Shown here: piece by piece, positions 1 through 7,579 of the stretch
How the letters are laid out: each line of letters begins with the position of its first letter
Numbering within the stretch: position 1 is the first letter of the stretch
Assembly (NCBI GenBank): GCA_964471325.1
Contig: CAYYFL010000005.1
Location: forward strand, 52,551 to 116,550
DNA length: 64,000 bases
From: Velamenicoccus sp964471325
GTDB lineage: Bacteria; Omnitrophota; Gorgyraeia; Velamenicoccales; Velamenicoccaceae
Reading direction: 5' to 3'
Made by a program: the position numbers and the translations under genes
The notes under the pieces: model-generated
What the model was told of the DNA's origin: nothing
What the model saw: the letters and a program-made list of their open reading frames with translations, nothing else
Databases searched by the model: none

Positions 1-575
1 ATGATATCGGCAAGCCCAAGGCCCATGAGGTGAAGGCGGGAAAAACGATGTTCCATGGCCACGAACGCATCGGCCGCATCATCTCGGATGCCGTCTCCGA
101 GAGGCTCAGGCTCTCGACGCGCGAACGTTTCGCCCTGGATACGATCATTTTCTGGCATCTGCGCCCCGGCTACTTGGCCGACAACAAGGTCTTGACCAGG
201 CGCGCGATCCACAGATTTTTCCGTGACACCAGAGAGGAGGCGGTGAGCGTGCTGTTGGTTTCCATCGCCGACCAGCGGGCGACGCGGGGGCCCCTGGCCA
301 CGCCGGAGAGCCGCAAGAGGCACGAAAAGGTGTCCTTTGCGCTTATCCGCGAATATTTCGATGTCTTGAAGCAGAAACCGTTCGTCAGGCTCATCAACGG
401 GACGGACCTTATCCGGAAACTCAAACTTGCGCCGGGTCCGGTTTTCTCGACGATCCTTGACGCCGTTGAAGATGCCCAGGTGGAAGGCCGCGTGCGGACC
501 AAGCCGCAAGCGATCGCCCTGGCCAGGGCGATCGCCGCAAAAGGGACCGGCAGGCCCGCAAGAAAGGAACGATGA
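1..575 (+). CDS. HD-domain nucleotidyltransferase / poly(A) polymerase-family protein, C-terminal part (5' end outside window)
   Basis: The frame is open to the left edge (first full codon at 3), so this is the 3' part of a larger gene. The visible part is about 190 residues. It opens with D-I-G-K-P and soon has F-H-G-H-E, the metal-binding core of the HD domain that sits in the middle of bacterial CCA-adding and poly(A) polymerase-family proteins. W-H-L-R-P-G follows, also typical there. The rest is helical and ends in a basic Lys/Arg tail. The likely role is tRNA 3'-end maturation or repair, but the catalytic nucleotidyltransferase domain lies outside the window, so a stand-alone HD phosphohydrolase cannot be ruled out. 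The stop overlaps the next start by 4 nt (ATGA), which suggests translational coupling. Confidence 0.7.
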   Translation, partial: DIGKPKAHEVKAGKTMFHGHERIGRIISDAVSERLRLSTRERFALDTIIFWHLRPGYLADNKVLTRRAIHRFFRDTREEAVSVLLVSIADQRATRGPLATPESRKRHEKVSFALIREYFDVLKQKPFVRLINGTDLIRKLKLAPGPVFSTILDAVEDAQVEGRVRTKPQAIALARAIAAKGTGRPARKER

Positions 576-1387
576 ATATCAGAGACGTGGACGTCGCAAT
601 TGCCGCTCGCCTGCCGCGCGGCCTGAAGGCCGATCGGATGGTCGTCTCCGGGCAGGCGCCTTTGCCCCCAAACAAAACGGCCGATGTCGTGATGTGGCCC
701 CTGGACGAAGAGAGGCCGGCAGGCCCTTCCGAGTTGAGGGCCGCCTATGCCTCTGTTTTGAAGAGATGCTGCGACGGCACGGGCCGGACCGTCATCCTGC
801 CGTTTTATGCCGCCGGCCTTGAGCTTTCTGCCGCATCCCGGATTGCGGCGCAGGAGGTCTTCCGTTTTATCCGCGCGGCAAAAGGGCCGCGGTTGCCGGC
901 GAAGATCATCTTATGGGTCAAGGGCCCCCGCGATGCCGCATGCGTGAAAGCGGTCGTCGAGGGATACCTGGGGCATATCCGCAATGTCCTGGCATGGGGT
1001 CCTTTTGTGACGGTGGATACGATCATCGAGACCGGCCGCGGCATCGTCCTGATCCGGCGCAAGAACCCGCCGTTCGGCTGGGCCCTGCCGGGAGGGTTCG
1101 TTGATTACGGAGAGAGTCTTGAGGAGGCAGCGGCGCGTGAAGCCGCCGAAGAGACCAGGCTCCGTGTTTACGATTTACGGCAGATGCATACCTATTCGGC
1201 GCCGGGACGCGACCCGCGCTTCCAGACGGTGACCACTGTCTTTGTGGCAAAAGCCAAGGGCAGGCCGAAGGCCGCGTCCGATGCCGGCGATGCGGATGTA
1301 TTTGACCGCCGGGAGTGGAGAAAACTGGATCTTGCTTTTGATCACCGTCAGGTTTTAGAGGATTATTTGAGATTCAAGAAGGGGTAG
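572..1387 (+). CDS. Macro-domain-like / Nudix hydrolase fusion protein
   Basis: The 271-residue protein has two parts. Residues about 140-270 are a Nudix hydrolase: a clear Nudix box starts at G-G-F-V-D-Y-G-E and ends R-E-A-A-E-E-T, preceded by W-A-L-P. This arrangement is common in ADP-ribose or nucleoside-diphosphate-sugar pyrophosphatases. Residues 1-135 resemble the distal half of a macro domain: V-I-L-P-F-Y-A-A-G-L followed by a helix and the strand K-I-I-L-W-V. The usual N-A-A-N motif is not visible, so the N-terminal assignment is an inference. Both domain families act on ADP-ribose, which gives the fusion a plausible logic. The start overlaps the upstream HD-domain gene by 4 nt, so the two are probably cotranscribed. 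Confidence 0.75.
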   Translation: MNIRDVDVAIAARLPRGLKADRMVVSGQAPLPPNKTADVVMWPLDEERPAGPSELRAAYASVLKRCCDGTGRTVILPFYAAGLELSAASRIAAQEVFRFIRAAKGPRLPAKIILWVKGPRDAACVKAVVEGYLGHIRNVLAWGPFVTVDTIIETGRGIVLIRRKNPPFGWALPGGFVDYGESLEEAAAREAAEETRLRVYDLRQMHTYSAPGRDPRFQTVTTVFVAKAKGRPKAASDAGDADVFDRREWRKLDLAFDHRQVLEDYLRFKKG

Positions 1388-1411
1388 AGAGGCGGATGGG
1401 TTTTTCTTTTA

Positions 1412-1560
1412 CCCCGCACCAGAAAACCCTAGACCTGCCCTGTAGACGTGTCTGGGGACGAAGGTGCAAAGCCCACAGGGCTTCGGTGCGGGCGGGATTT
1501 CGCTAAGCACCGAAAAAAAGAAGCCGCCGGCTTCTGTCGGCGGAGCTTCACTTTGACCCT
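1412..1560 (+). repeat. Dispersed palindromic repeat, family B, copy 1
   Basis: CCCCGCACC at 1412-1420 pairs with GGTGCGGG at 1485-1492. It is followed by GCGGGATTTCG and then a GC-rich hairpin around 1520-1553. The same opening, CCCCGCACC followed by AGAA or nearby, recurs at 24895 and 50613, and GGGCGGGATTTCG recurs at 24946. It lies in the gap between a + strand and a - strand gene. There is no U-run typical of a simple terminator. Confidence 0.55.
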
Positions 1561-1586
1561 CTGATACTTTGATAACCTGGCACTTA

Positions 1587-2210
1587 TTAGAACTCATCCT
1601 GCCAGATGTCTTTCTTTTCTCCCTGCTCTTTTTGCTCCACTTGTTCCTGTCCAGCCACGATTTTTTGTTCCGTTTCTTTTTCTTTGTAGATCGTATAGAT
1701 CAAGACAAAGGCGATCAATCCCAGCATGAGCCAGATGCCGTAATTGGCGACTTCTTCCAGGATCCTGTCGATGAGCTTCAGGTGTTTCTTTCGTTCAGAG
1801 ATGGCCCTGGCCTTGGCGTTAAGCATGGCTTTATATCTGGCTTCGTAATTCGGGACGGTGATGTCGGGAGGTTTGATGTCGACCAGGTTTTTCATCTCCG
1901 GCATGGCCGCCGGCCCTACGGGAGCGCCGAGGTCCGACGTCGGGAGGGCGGCGGGTACGACGACGGCCGGTGTCAATTCGGCGGACGCGGGCATCTTGGG
2001 CGTCTGCCACGGGTTTGACGAAGATGCCGGGACCGGGGCGGGGACGGGAACGGATGTTGCTGCCGATGGGTTCTTGATCGGTGTTTTTGAAATTTTGTCC
2101 TGCGTGACGTAATCCGTAGATGCGTCGCCGAATTTAGCCGCCCCGGCGGACAGCATCATCGCATTCCATGCGAGGAATATCACAGCTATGGATGTGGCGC
2201 ATCTCTTCAT
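1587..2210 (-). CDS. Unknown exported protein with C-terminal membrane anchor
   Basis: I do not recognise the family of this 207-residue protein. Residues 1-25 form a signal peptide ending S-A-G-A-A. Residues about 40-105 are low-complexity and rich in Pro, Ala, Val and Ser. Residues 115-150 are charged and probably helical. One strong membrane segment lies at about 157-176, and the last 30 residues are rich in Glu, Gln and Lys. The layout suggests a periplasmic region linked through one helix to a short cytoplasmic tail. It lies 26 nt downstream of dusB on the same strand, so the two may be cotranscribed. It converges on the Nudix gene. Confidence 0.6.
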   Translation of the reverse strand: MKRCATSIAVIFLAWNAMMLSAGAAKFGDASTDYVTQDKISKTPIKNPSAATSVPVPAPVPASSSNPWQTPKMPASAELTPAVVVPAALPTSDLGAPVGPAAMPEMKNLVDIKPPDITVPNYEARYKAMLNAKARAISERKKHLKLIDRILEEVANYGIWLMLGLIAFVLIYTIYKEKETEQKIVAGQEQVEQKEQGEKKDIWQDEF

Positions 2211-2236
2211 GTCACTTCAATTTTAGCATATCTTGC

Positions 2237-3205
2237 TCATGATGCCAACTGGCGCACATGGGCGATCATGTCCAGGAATTCTTCGCGCGTTTTGATATTG
2301 TTGATTCGTTGGCGGACGGATCGTACGAATCTCCGGCCTTTCAGGTACCATCCGACGAATTTGCGCATCAGGGCGATGGCGTTCTTTTCTCCGTGTTCGG
2401 TGATCATCATTTCCATGTGCTGCTGCATGACGCTCAAGATTTCCTCGGTTTCGGGCGCCGGCAGCAGGCGTCCTTGTGAGAAATATTCTTCGATCTGGCG
2501 GAAGATCCACGGGTTACCGAGGCCGCCGCGGGCCACAAGGATCCCGTCGCAGCCTGTCTCGTCGAACATCTTTTTGGCATGAACGGCGGACCAGATATCG
2601 CCGCTGGCGACGACGGGGATCCGTACGTTCTTTTTGACGGCGGCAATCGAGGCGTAGTCTACGGTCCCTTTGTAAAACTGCTGGCGGTCCCGGCCGTGGA
2701 TAAAGACGGCAGAGACGCCTGCGTCTTCGGCGGCGCGCGCAGCGTCGGCCGCATTACGGCTGCGGGTGTCCCAGCCGCTGCGGATCTTGACTGTGACGGG
2801 TTTTTTCCATGCCTTGATCATGGCCGTAAGGATGCTTTTGAGCTTCGGAATGTCCTTGAGGAGGGCGGCACCTTCCTGGCGCCGGCATACCTTGCGGACG
2901 GGGCAGGCCGCGTTGAAATCCAGAAGGTCGAAACCATAAGGAGCGATCACTTCCATGGCCCGCAGAAGATAGGGGATTTCTGCGCCCAGAAGTTGGATGC
3001 CGATGGGCCTGTCCATGGGGTCTGTTTCGAGCATCTTTTTTGTTTTTTTGTTTTTATAGGAGATCGCACGGGCGTTGATCATTTCGATGAAGGTAAAGGA
3101 GGCCCCAAACTGTCTGCAAAGCAGGCGAAAAGAAGAGTCGCTGATGCCGGCCAGGGGTGCCAAGAGGACATTGGAGCGCAGGCGAAGGTCGCCGATTTTG
3201 AGCAT
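2237..3205 (-). CDS. dusB: tRNA-dihydrouridine synthase (DusB-like)
   Basis: The 322-residue flavoenzyme reduces uridines in the tRNA D-loop with FMN and NADPH. The N-terminus has L-A-P-L-A-G-I-S-D, the FMN-binding TIM-barrel start. N-A-A-C-P near residue 100 carries the catalytic cysteine. K-I-R-S-G-W and H-G-R are the usual substrate and FMN-phosphate contacts, and G-D-I-W and A-R-G-G-L-G-N-P-W form the C-terminal phosphate site. Length and motif order fit the DusB group. The canonical N-x-G-C-P reads N-A-A-C-P here, a tolerated change. GGAGG about 15 nt upstream of the ATG on the minus strand may serve as the ribosome-binding site. Confidence 0.92.
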   Translation of the reverse strand: MLKIGDLRLRSNVLLAPLAGISDSSFRLLCRQFGASFTFIEMINARAISYKNKKTKKMLETDPMDRPIGIQLLGAEIPYLLRAMEVIAPYGFDLLDFNAACPVRKVCRRQEGAALLKDIPKLKSILTAMIKAWKKPVTVKIRSGWDTRSRNAADAARAAEDAGVSAVFIHGRDRQQFYKGTVDYASIAAVKKNVRIPVVASGDIWSAVHAKKMFDETGCDGILVARGGLGNPWIFRQIEEYFSQGRLLPAPETEEILSVMQQHMEMMITEHGEKNAIALMRKFVGWYLKGRRFVRSVRQRINNIKTREEFLDMIAHVRQLAS

Positions 3206-3289
3206 GGGGGTATTGTAACAGGCCTCCAGAGATAGTCAATAGCGGTTCCGGCGCCTGGGATGTCCGCCGAACCGGCCGGGCTTCATGCG

Positions 3290-3318
3290 TTGACAAAGCC
3301 GATGGGCTATGATAAATT
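3290..3318 (+). promoter_or_regulatory. Sigma-70 type promoter for the bamD-lptE-holA operon
   Basis: A perfect -35 TTGACA lies at 3290-3295. It is separated by exactly 17 nt from a -10-like TAAATT at 3313-3318. It lies about 130 nt upstream of the BamD-like gene and points toward it. Confidence 0.7.
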
Positions 3319-3445
3319 ATACCTTCCTGCATGGTCTGGCGCCGGCCCCCGGACGGGCGCTGGACGCAAGAATGGGCAGGCTGACCATGCCGGCGCATCG
3401 CTGGCGGTAAATATAATAATAAATAGAATGGAGTTTTTAGGTAAG

Positions 3446-4393
3446 ATGGCTATGATGAAAAAAGCGTGCGCGACGCTTGTCCTCTTTTTTCTCTTTTCTC
3501 AAACTTCTTTTGGCTATTGGATTTGGACGCCTGAATCAAAGAAATGGACCAATCCCAAATATGCCCCGAAGGAGAGCCCCCAGGAGCAGTTGAAGTTTGC
3601 CCTCGGTTATTTTGAGATCAAGGATTATGAGACGGCCTATAATGAGTTTAAAAAGCTCGTGAAGTATTATCCGGACGCCCTGGAGGCCCCCGAGGCGCAG
3701 TTCTACATGGGGCGATGCCTCGAAGAAACGGGAAAATTTTACGAAGCTTTCCAGGCCTACCAGAAGGTCATCGACAAATATCCTTTTACGGAAAGGACCG
3801 ACGATGTCCTCCAGCAGGAATATATCCTTGCCCAGAGGCTGCTGGACTACCGCAAGAACGTCGCCGGGATCAGTTTCACGGGTGAAAATGCGGCCTTGGA
3901 GATATTCCGCAAGGTCATTGAGAACGCCCCTTACGGTAAGTATGCCGCCGCCAGCCAGTACAAGATCGGCCTGACCTTGAAGGCCAAGGGGGATTTTACC
4001 GAGGCGACGGATGAATTTCAAAAGGTGCTGGATAATTATCCCACGAGTGAGTGGGCAGAGCCGGCCAAGTTCCAGATCGCCGTCTGCGCGGCCCGCTCGT
4101 CCCTGGACGCTTCTTATGACCAGAGCATGACCCAGGAAGCTGTGGACAAGTTCAAGGTTTTTTTGACGACGCACCCGGACGCCGAACTCTCGGACCAGGC
4201 GGAACAGCGCATCGATGAGCTTCGGGATAAAGAGGCCCAGTCCAATTATGAAGTCGGCTTGTTTTATGAAAAACAGAAGGCTCCCGACAGCGCCAAGATT
4301 TATTATCAGTATGTCGTTGACAATTATCCCAGTTCCGTCTGGGCGAAAAAATCCGTAGAACGGCTGCAGGCCCTGGAGGAGAAGAAAAAATGA
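3446..4393 (+). CDS. bamD: BamD-like outer membrane assembly TPR protein
   Basis: After a signal peptide (M-M-K-K then a hydrophobic stretch ending T-S-F-G), the mature protein begins Y-W-I-W-T-P-E. About five tetratricopeptide repeats follow over residues 45-310, with phrases such as D-Y-E-T-A-Y-N-E-F and Y-P-D-A. This is the BamD/YfiO organisation, which in the BAM complex helps insert beta-barrel proteins. No lipobox cysteine follows the signal peptide, unlike proteobacterial BamD, so the protein may be soluble in the periplasm. Starts at 3428, 3446 and 3455 are all possible; 3446 has an AGG four nt upstream. It overlaps lptE by 4 nt. The assignment could also be a generic YbgF-type TPR protein. 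Confidence 0.75.
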   Translation: MAMMKKACATLVLFFLFSQTSFGYWIWTPESKKWTNPKYAPKESPQEQLKFALGYFEIKDYETAYNEFKKLVKYYPDALEAPEAQFYMGRCLEETGKFYEAFQAYQKVIDKYPFTERTDDVLQQEYILAQRLLDYRKNVAGISFTGENAALEIFRKVIENAPYGKYAAASQYKIGLTLKAKGDFTEATDEFQKVLDNYPTSEWAEPAKFQIAVCAARSSLDASYDQSMTQEAVDKFKVFLTTHPDAELSDQAEQRIDELRDKEAQSNYEVGLFYEKQKAPDSAKIYYQYVVDNYPSSVWAKKSVERLQALEEKKK

Positions 4394-4938
4394 GACGTCT
4401 GTCTTTGATGGTCTGTGCCGCGGCCCTTGCCTTGACCAGCTGCGGATGCGGCTATACCACCCGCGGCTATATCACCGAGGCGGGTTATAAGACGGTTTAT
4501 GTCGAACCTTTTGTCAACAAGATCAACACGACCTCTGAGTATGCCGAGGGCTCACGGTTCCGTACCTATTTTCCTTTATTGGAAAACAAGATCACCAATG
4601 CCGTCGTCGACCGTTTTAATTTCGAAGGGTCCCTCAGGACCGCCCAGCGGGAAGACGCGGATCTGGTCCTTTCGGGTTCCCTGGTCAATTACCGCCGGGA
4701 AACCCTGCGTACGGCCTCGGGAGACGATAACCCTGAAGAATACCGCGTGACGCTTTTCGTCAATATCAAGCTTGTCGAGAACAGGACCGGCAAGGTGCTC
4801 TGGGAGAAGAACGATTTCGCCGGCGATGCGACGTATTTCGTGAGCGGCACCATGGCTACCTCGGAATCCCAGGCTGTCCAGGATGCTTCGATCGACCTTG
4901 CCCGAAGGATCGTGGAGACCACCGTTGAAGCATGGTAG
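4390..4938 (+). CDS. lptE: LptE-like LPS-assembly lipoprotein
   Basis: The 182-residue protein has a signal peptide with a lipobox at L-T-S-C, so it is predicted to be lipid-anchored. The segment G-Y-T-T-R-G-Y, then a strand around V-Y-V-E-P-F-V-N and L-E-N-K-I-T-N-A-V-V-D-R-F, matches the LptE/RlpB family fold. In that family the protein plugs the LptD barrel during LPS delivery to the outer surface. The start overlaps the BamD-like gene (ATGA) and the end overlaps holA by 7 nt, so this is a tight operon. Sequence divergence in this family is high; the call rests on lipobox, size, motif order and neighbours. Confidence 0.8.
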   Translation: MRRLSLMVCAAALALTSCGCGYTTRGYITEAGYKTVYVEPFVNKINTTSEYAEGSRFRTYFPLLENKITNAVVDRFNFEGSLRTAQREDADLVLSGSLVNYRRETLRTASGDDNPEEYRVTLFVNIKLVENRTGKVLWEKNDFAGDATYFVSGTMATSESQAVQDASIDLARRIVETTVEAW

Positions 4939-5636
4939 CGCCAGCCGCCTATCTATTTGTAGGCTCCGATGAGCTGCACAAGCACGAGAAACTTGAGCTC
5001 ATCGCCAAAGAATTATTCCCGCCTGAACTTCGCGACCTGAACGCGACGCTTCTTTACGGCGACGACCATCAGCTCTCCCCGCAAGACTTTAAGGAATGCC
5101 TTTCTCTTTTGCCGACGGAAGGTGCCCGCGCGCGTCTCCTGGTTTTGCGCATGGCGCACAAACTGGGGAAGTCTTTGCGGGAGGCCCTTGTCAGGAATAT
5201 CGCCGCCAAACCGCAGAAGACCATTATCGTCATCGATATCCCCGAGGCGCGCGGCGATATGTCTTCTGAGACGCAGGATCTCATCAGGGCGCTCGAAGGC
5301 GCAGGCGCGCGCCTCGTGCGTTTCAAGGAAGATGTGCCGTTGAACGTCTTTGATTTGGGCCGCTGCATCACGGAACAGCAGGCCGGCCGGGCCCTGCAGA
5401 TCCTTGAGGAATTGCTGCGTCATCGGGAGCGGACAGAGAAGATCCTTGGAGGGCTTTCCTGGCAGTGGGAAAGATTTTTTTCTCAAAAAAAAATCGGGCC
5501 TAAGGGGTATGCACGGGGGGTCAAGCTCATGCTCGATGCGGACCGGAAGCTCAAGTCTTCCGTATCCGCATACGCGCGTAATCACGCAATCCTGGAAATC
5601 CTGGTGGTTAAGCTTTCTTCTTTAGAGAGAGAGTAA
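4932..5636 (+). CDS. holA: DNA polymerase III delta subunit-like protein
   Basis: The 234-residue protein begins A-Y-L-F-V-G-S-D-E. It has a Rossmann-like N-terminal part (L-L-V-L-R-M-A-H and T-I-I-V-I-D-I-P-E-A) and a helical C-terminal part with the delta-subunit collar look (A-L-Q-I-L-E-E-L and W-E-R-F-F). Delta opens the sliding clamp within the clamp loader. Bacterial HolA is usually 320-340 residues, so this is a short form. The position directly after lptE is shared with many bacteria (the lptE-holA order), which supports the call. Its last 29 nt overlap rpsT on the other strand. Confidence 0.75.
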   Translation: MVAPAAYLFVGSDELHKHEKLELIAKELFPPELRDLNATLLYGDDHQLSPQDFKECLSLLPTEGARARLLVLRMAHKLGKSLREALVRNIAAKPQKTIIVIDIPEARGDMSSETQDLIRALEGAGARLVRFKEDVPLNVFDLGRCITEQQAGRALQILEELLRHRERTEKILGGLSWQWERFFSQKKIGPKGYARGVKLMLDADRKLKSSVSAYARNHAILEILVVKLSSLERE

Positions 5637-5871
5637 GAGAGGACTTGCGCCGGGAAGCTGTGTTTTTGTGCAGGATGCCCTTGCTGACCGCGCGGTCCAG
5701 CTTTGCGCAGACGACCTTCAACTGGGCTTTGGCTTCATCGGTCTTTCCCTGGGTTATGAGGGAGCGGAAATTCTTGATCTCTTTTTTGAGTTCCGACTTT
5801 TTCTCTGCGTTCGCCTGGGCCCTTGCTTTATCGACTCTCAGGCGTTTTAATGCGCATTTTCTTTGTGGCAT
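5608..5871 (-). CDS. rpsT: Small ribosomal subunit protein bS20
   Basis: The 87-residue, very basic, all-helical protein starts M-P-Q-R-K-C-A-L-K-R and ends with A-S-R-R-K-S-S-L-T, both typical of bS20, which binds 16S rRNA. AAGGAG lies 12 nt before the ATG on the minus strand. A consensus promoter sits about 70 nt upstream. The 3' end overlaps the 3' end of holA by 29 nt in convergent orientation. The holA-rpsT neighbourhood is conserved in many bacteria. Confidence 0.95.
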   Translation of the reverse strand: MPQRKCALKRLRVDKARAQANAEKKSELKKEIKNFRSLITQGKTDEAKAQLKVVCAKLDRAVSKGILHKNTASRRKSSLTLSLKKKA

Positions 5872-5942
5872 AGCTTTTGACTCCTTATTAGACCTTTTTT
5901 AGCGGATCCGCCAAGGTTTGCGGCCGACGATAAGTAAGGGGT

Positions 5943-5971
5943 TTTATATCATAGAAGGCCGCCATTGTCAA
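5943..5971 (-). promoter_or_regulatory. Sigma-70 promoter of rpsT
   Basis: On the minus strand TTGACA (5966-5971) is followed by exactly 17 nt and then TATAAA (5943-5948). This is close to full consensus and fits a strongly expressed ribosomal protein gene. The leader to the rpsT start is about 65 nt. Confidence 0.85.
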
Positions 5972-6004
5972 TAGTAGAAAATGCCGTTGGGCGCTGTCAA
6001 GGCC

Positions 6005-7579
6005 ATGAGTGAACACAAGACGATATTCAAATCAGCCGCCGCCATCAGTGCGATGACGGTTATTTCCCGCATCACGGGGTTTGTGCGCGACGTCCTGATT
6101 GCGGGTGTTTTCGGGACAGGGCCGGCGGCCCAGGCTTTTTTCGTCGCTTTCCGCATCCCGAACATGTTCCGGGACATCCTGGGAGAGGGGGCGGGGAATG
6201 CCGCTTTTGTGCCTGTTTTCTGCGAATACCTGGCCGTCAGGAGCCGGCAGCACTTCCAGAGGCTTGTCAACAGCCTTTTTACGTTCGTTTTGTCCATTTC
6301 TTTGATCATCGCGGTCTCGGGGATCATTTTGGCCAACCCCTTGATACATGTGGTCGCGCCTGGTTTTGCGGCAGATCCCGCCAAGCTCCATCTGACCATC
6401 CGCCTGACACAGATCCTTTTTCCCTACCTTGTCCTTGTGGTTGTTTCGGCGTATTTGATGTCTGTCGCCAACGCCATGAAATCGTTTGCCGTCCCGGCGG
6501 CCTCCCCCGTTGTCTTTAACTGCGTCTTGATCGCCTGTCTGGCGCTTTTTATCAGGCAGGATAGCTTTTTCCAGATTTACCTCTTGGCCCTGGCTACGCT
6601 TTTAGGAGGGATTGCTCAGGTCGCCATGCAGATGCCGTCTCTTATGCGCCGCGGCGTATCCCTGCGATGGCAGTCGGAGACGACGCATTTCTGGAAAGAG
6701 GAAGGCGTTGTCAAGGTGGGCCGCCTGATCGTTCCGCGCCTCGTCGGCACGAGCATCTATCAGATGAATATTTTCGTAGATACGATCTTTGCCTCGTTGT
6801 CCGCCTATGCCGGCGAGGGGGCGATTGCGGCCGTTTATTACGCCAACAGGATCATCCAGTTTCCTTTTGCCATTTTCGGCGTCGCCGTCTCGAATGCCGC
6901 GCTCCCGCAGATGTCCGCCCACGCGGCGCGTAAGGATGCCGCCGCCATGAACCGGATCCTGGATGTCTGTCTCAAGAGCCTCATATTGGCGATGTTGCCT
7001 GTGGCGGTTGGGATCCTGGTTTTTGCCGGTCCGGTGGTGACGGCGGTCTTTGAGCGCGGCAGTTTCGGGGCTTATTCCGCCTCGATCACGACGACAGCGC
7101 TTTTCTTTTACGGTCTGGGTCTTGTGTCGTATGTGGGGGTGCGGTTTCTGTCTCATTTTTTCTACGCGCTCCAGGATACGCTGACGCCGGTGAAGACGTC
7201 CGCGGCCGCACTGGTTTCCAATATTGTCCTGAATGCACTTTTCATTTTTGTCTTCGGCATGAAGATCGCGGGGCTCGCTTTGGCCAGCAGCATCTCCGCA
7301 TCTTTAAATTTTTATCTTTTGTATCGGCATGTCAGGCGACGCACGGGGTACAGGATCTGTCCTCTCCTGGAAGGGCTGTTCGTGCGTGTCCTGGCGGCTT
7401 CTGCGGGATGCGCGGCCGCCGCATTCTTTGTCTGGCAGAATGTTTTTGCTTCCCGCGCCACCCTCGTTTCTCTGTGTGCCTCAGCCCTTGCGGCCTGCGT
7501 GGTCTATGTGGGATTGTTATGGCTGCTCGGCGTCGGCGAACTTAAAAGGCTTGCGTTATGGTTGATAAGGAAAAAATAA
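6005..7579 (+). CDS. murJ: Lipid II flippase MurJ
   Basis: The roughly 524-residue protein is almost entirely membrane-spanning, with about 14 segments. It carries the MVF-family opening I-S-A-M-T-V-I-S-R-I-T-G-F-V-R-D, then F-F-V-A-F-R-I-P-N and G-A-G-N-A-A-F-V-P-V-F. It flips lipid-linked peptidoglycan precursor across the inner membrane. An earlier in-frame ATG lies at 5981. I prefer 6005 because AAGG precedes it and the family N-terminus aligns there. It overlaps uvrC by 22 nt. Confidence 0.95.
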   Translation: MSEHKTIFKSAAAISAMTVISRITGFVRDVLIAGVFGTGPAAQAFFVAFRIPNMFRDILGEGAGNAAFVPVFCEYLAVRSRQHFQRLVNSLFTFVLSISLIIAVSGIILANPLIHVVAPGFAADPAKLHLTIRLTQILFPYLVLVVVSAYLMSVANAMKSFAVPAASPVVFNCVLIACLALFIRQDSFFQIYLLALATLLGGIAQVAMQMPSLMRRGVSLRWQSETTHFWKEEGVVKVGRLIVPRLVGTSIYQMNIFVDTIFASLSAYAGEGAIAAVYYANRIIQFPFAIFGVAVSNAALPQMSAHAARKDAAAMNRILDVCLKSLILAMLPVAVGILVFAGPVVTAVFERGSFGAYSASITTTALFFYGLGLVSYVGVRFLSHFFYALQDTLTPVKTSAAALVSNIVLNALFIFVFGMKIAGLALASSISASLNFYLLYRHVRRRTGYRICPLLEGLFVRVLAASAGCAAAAFFVWQNVFASRATLVSLCASALAACVVYVGLLWLLGVGELKRLALWLIRKK

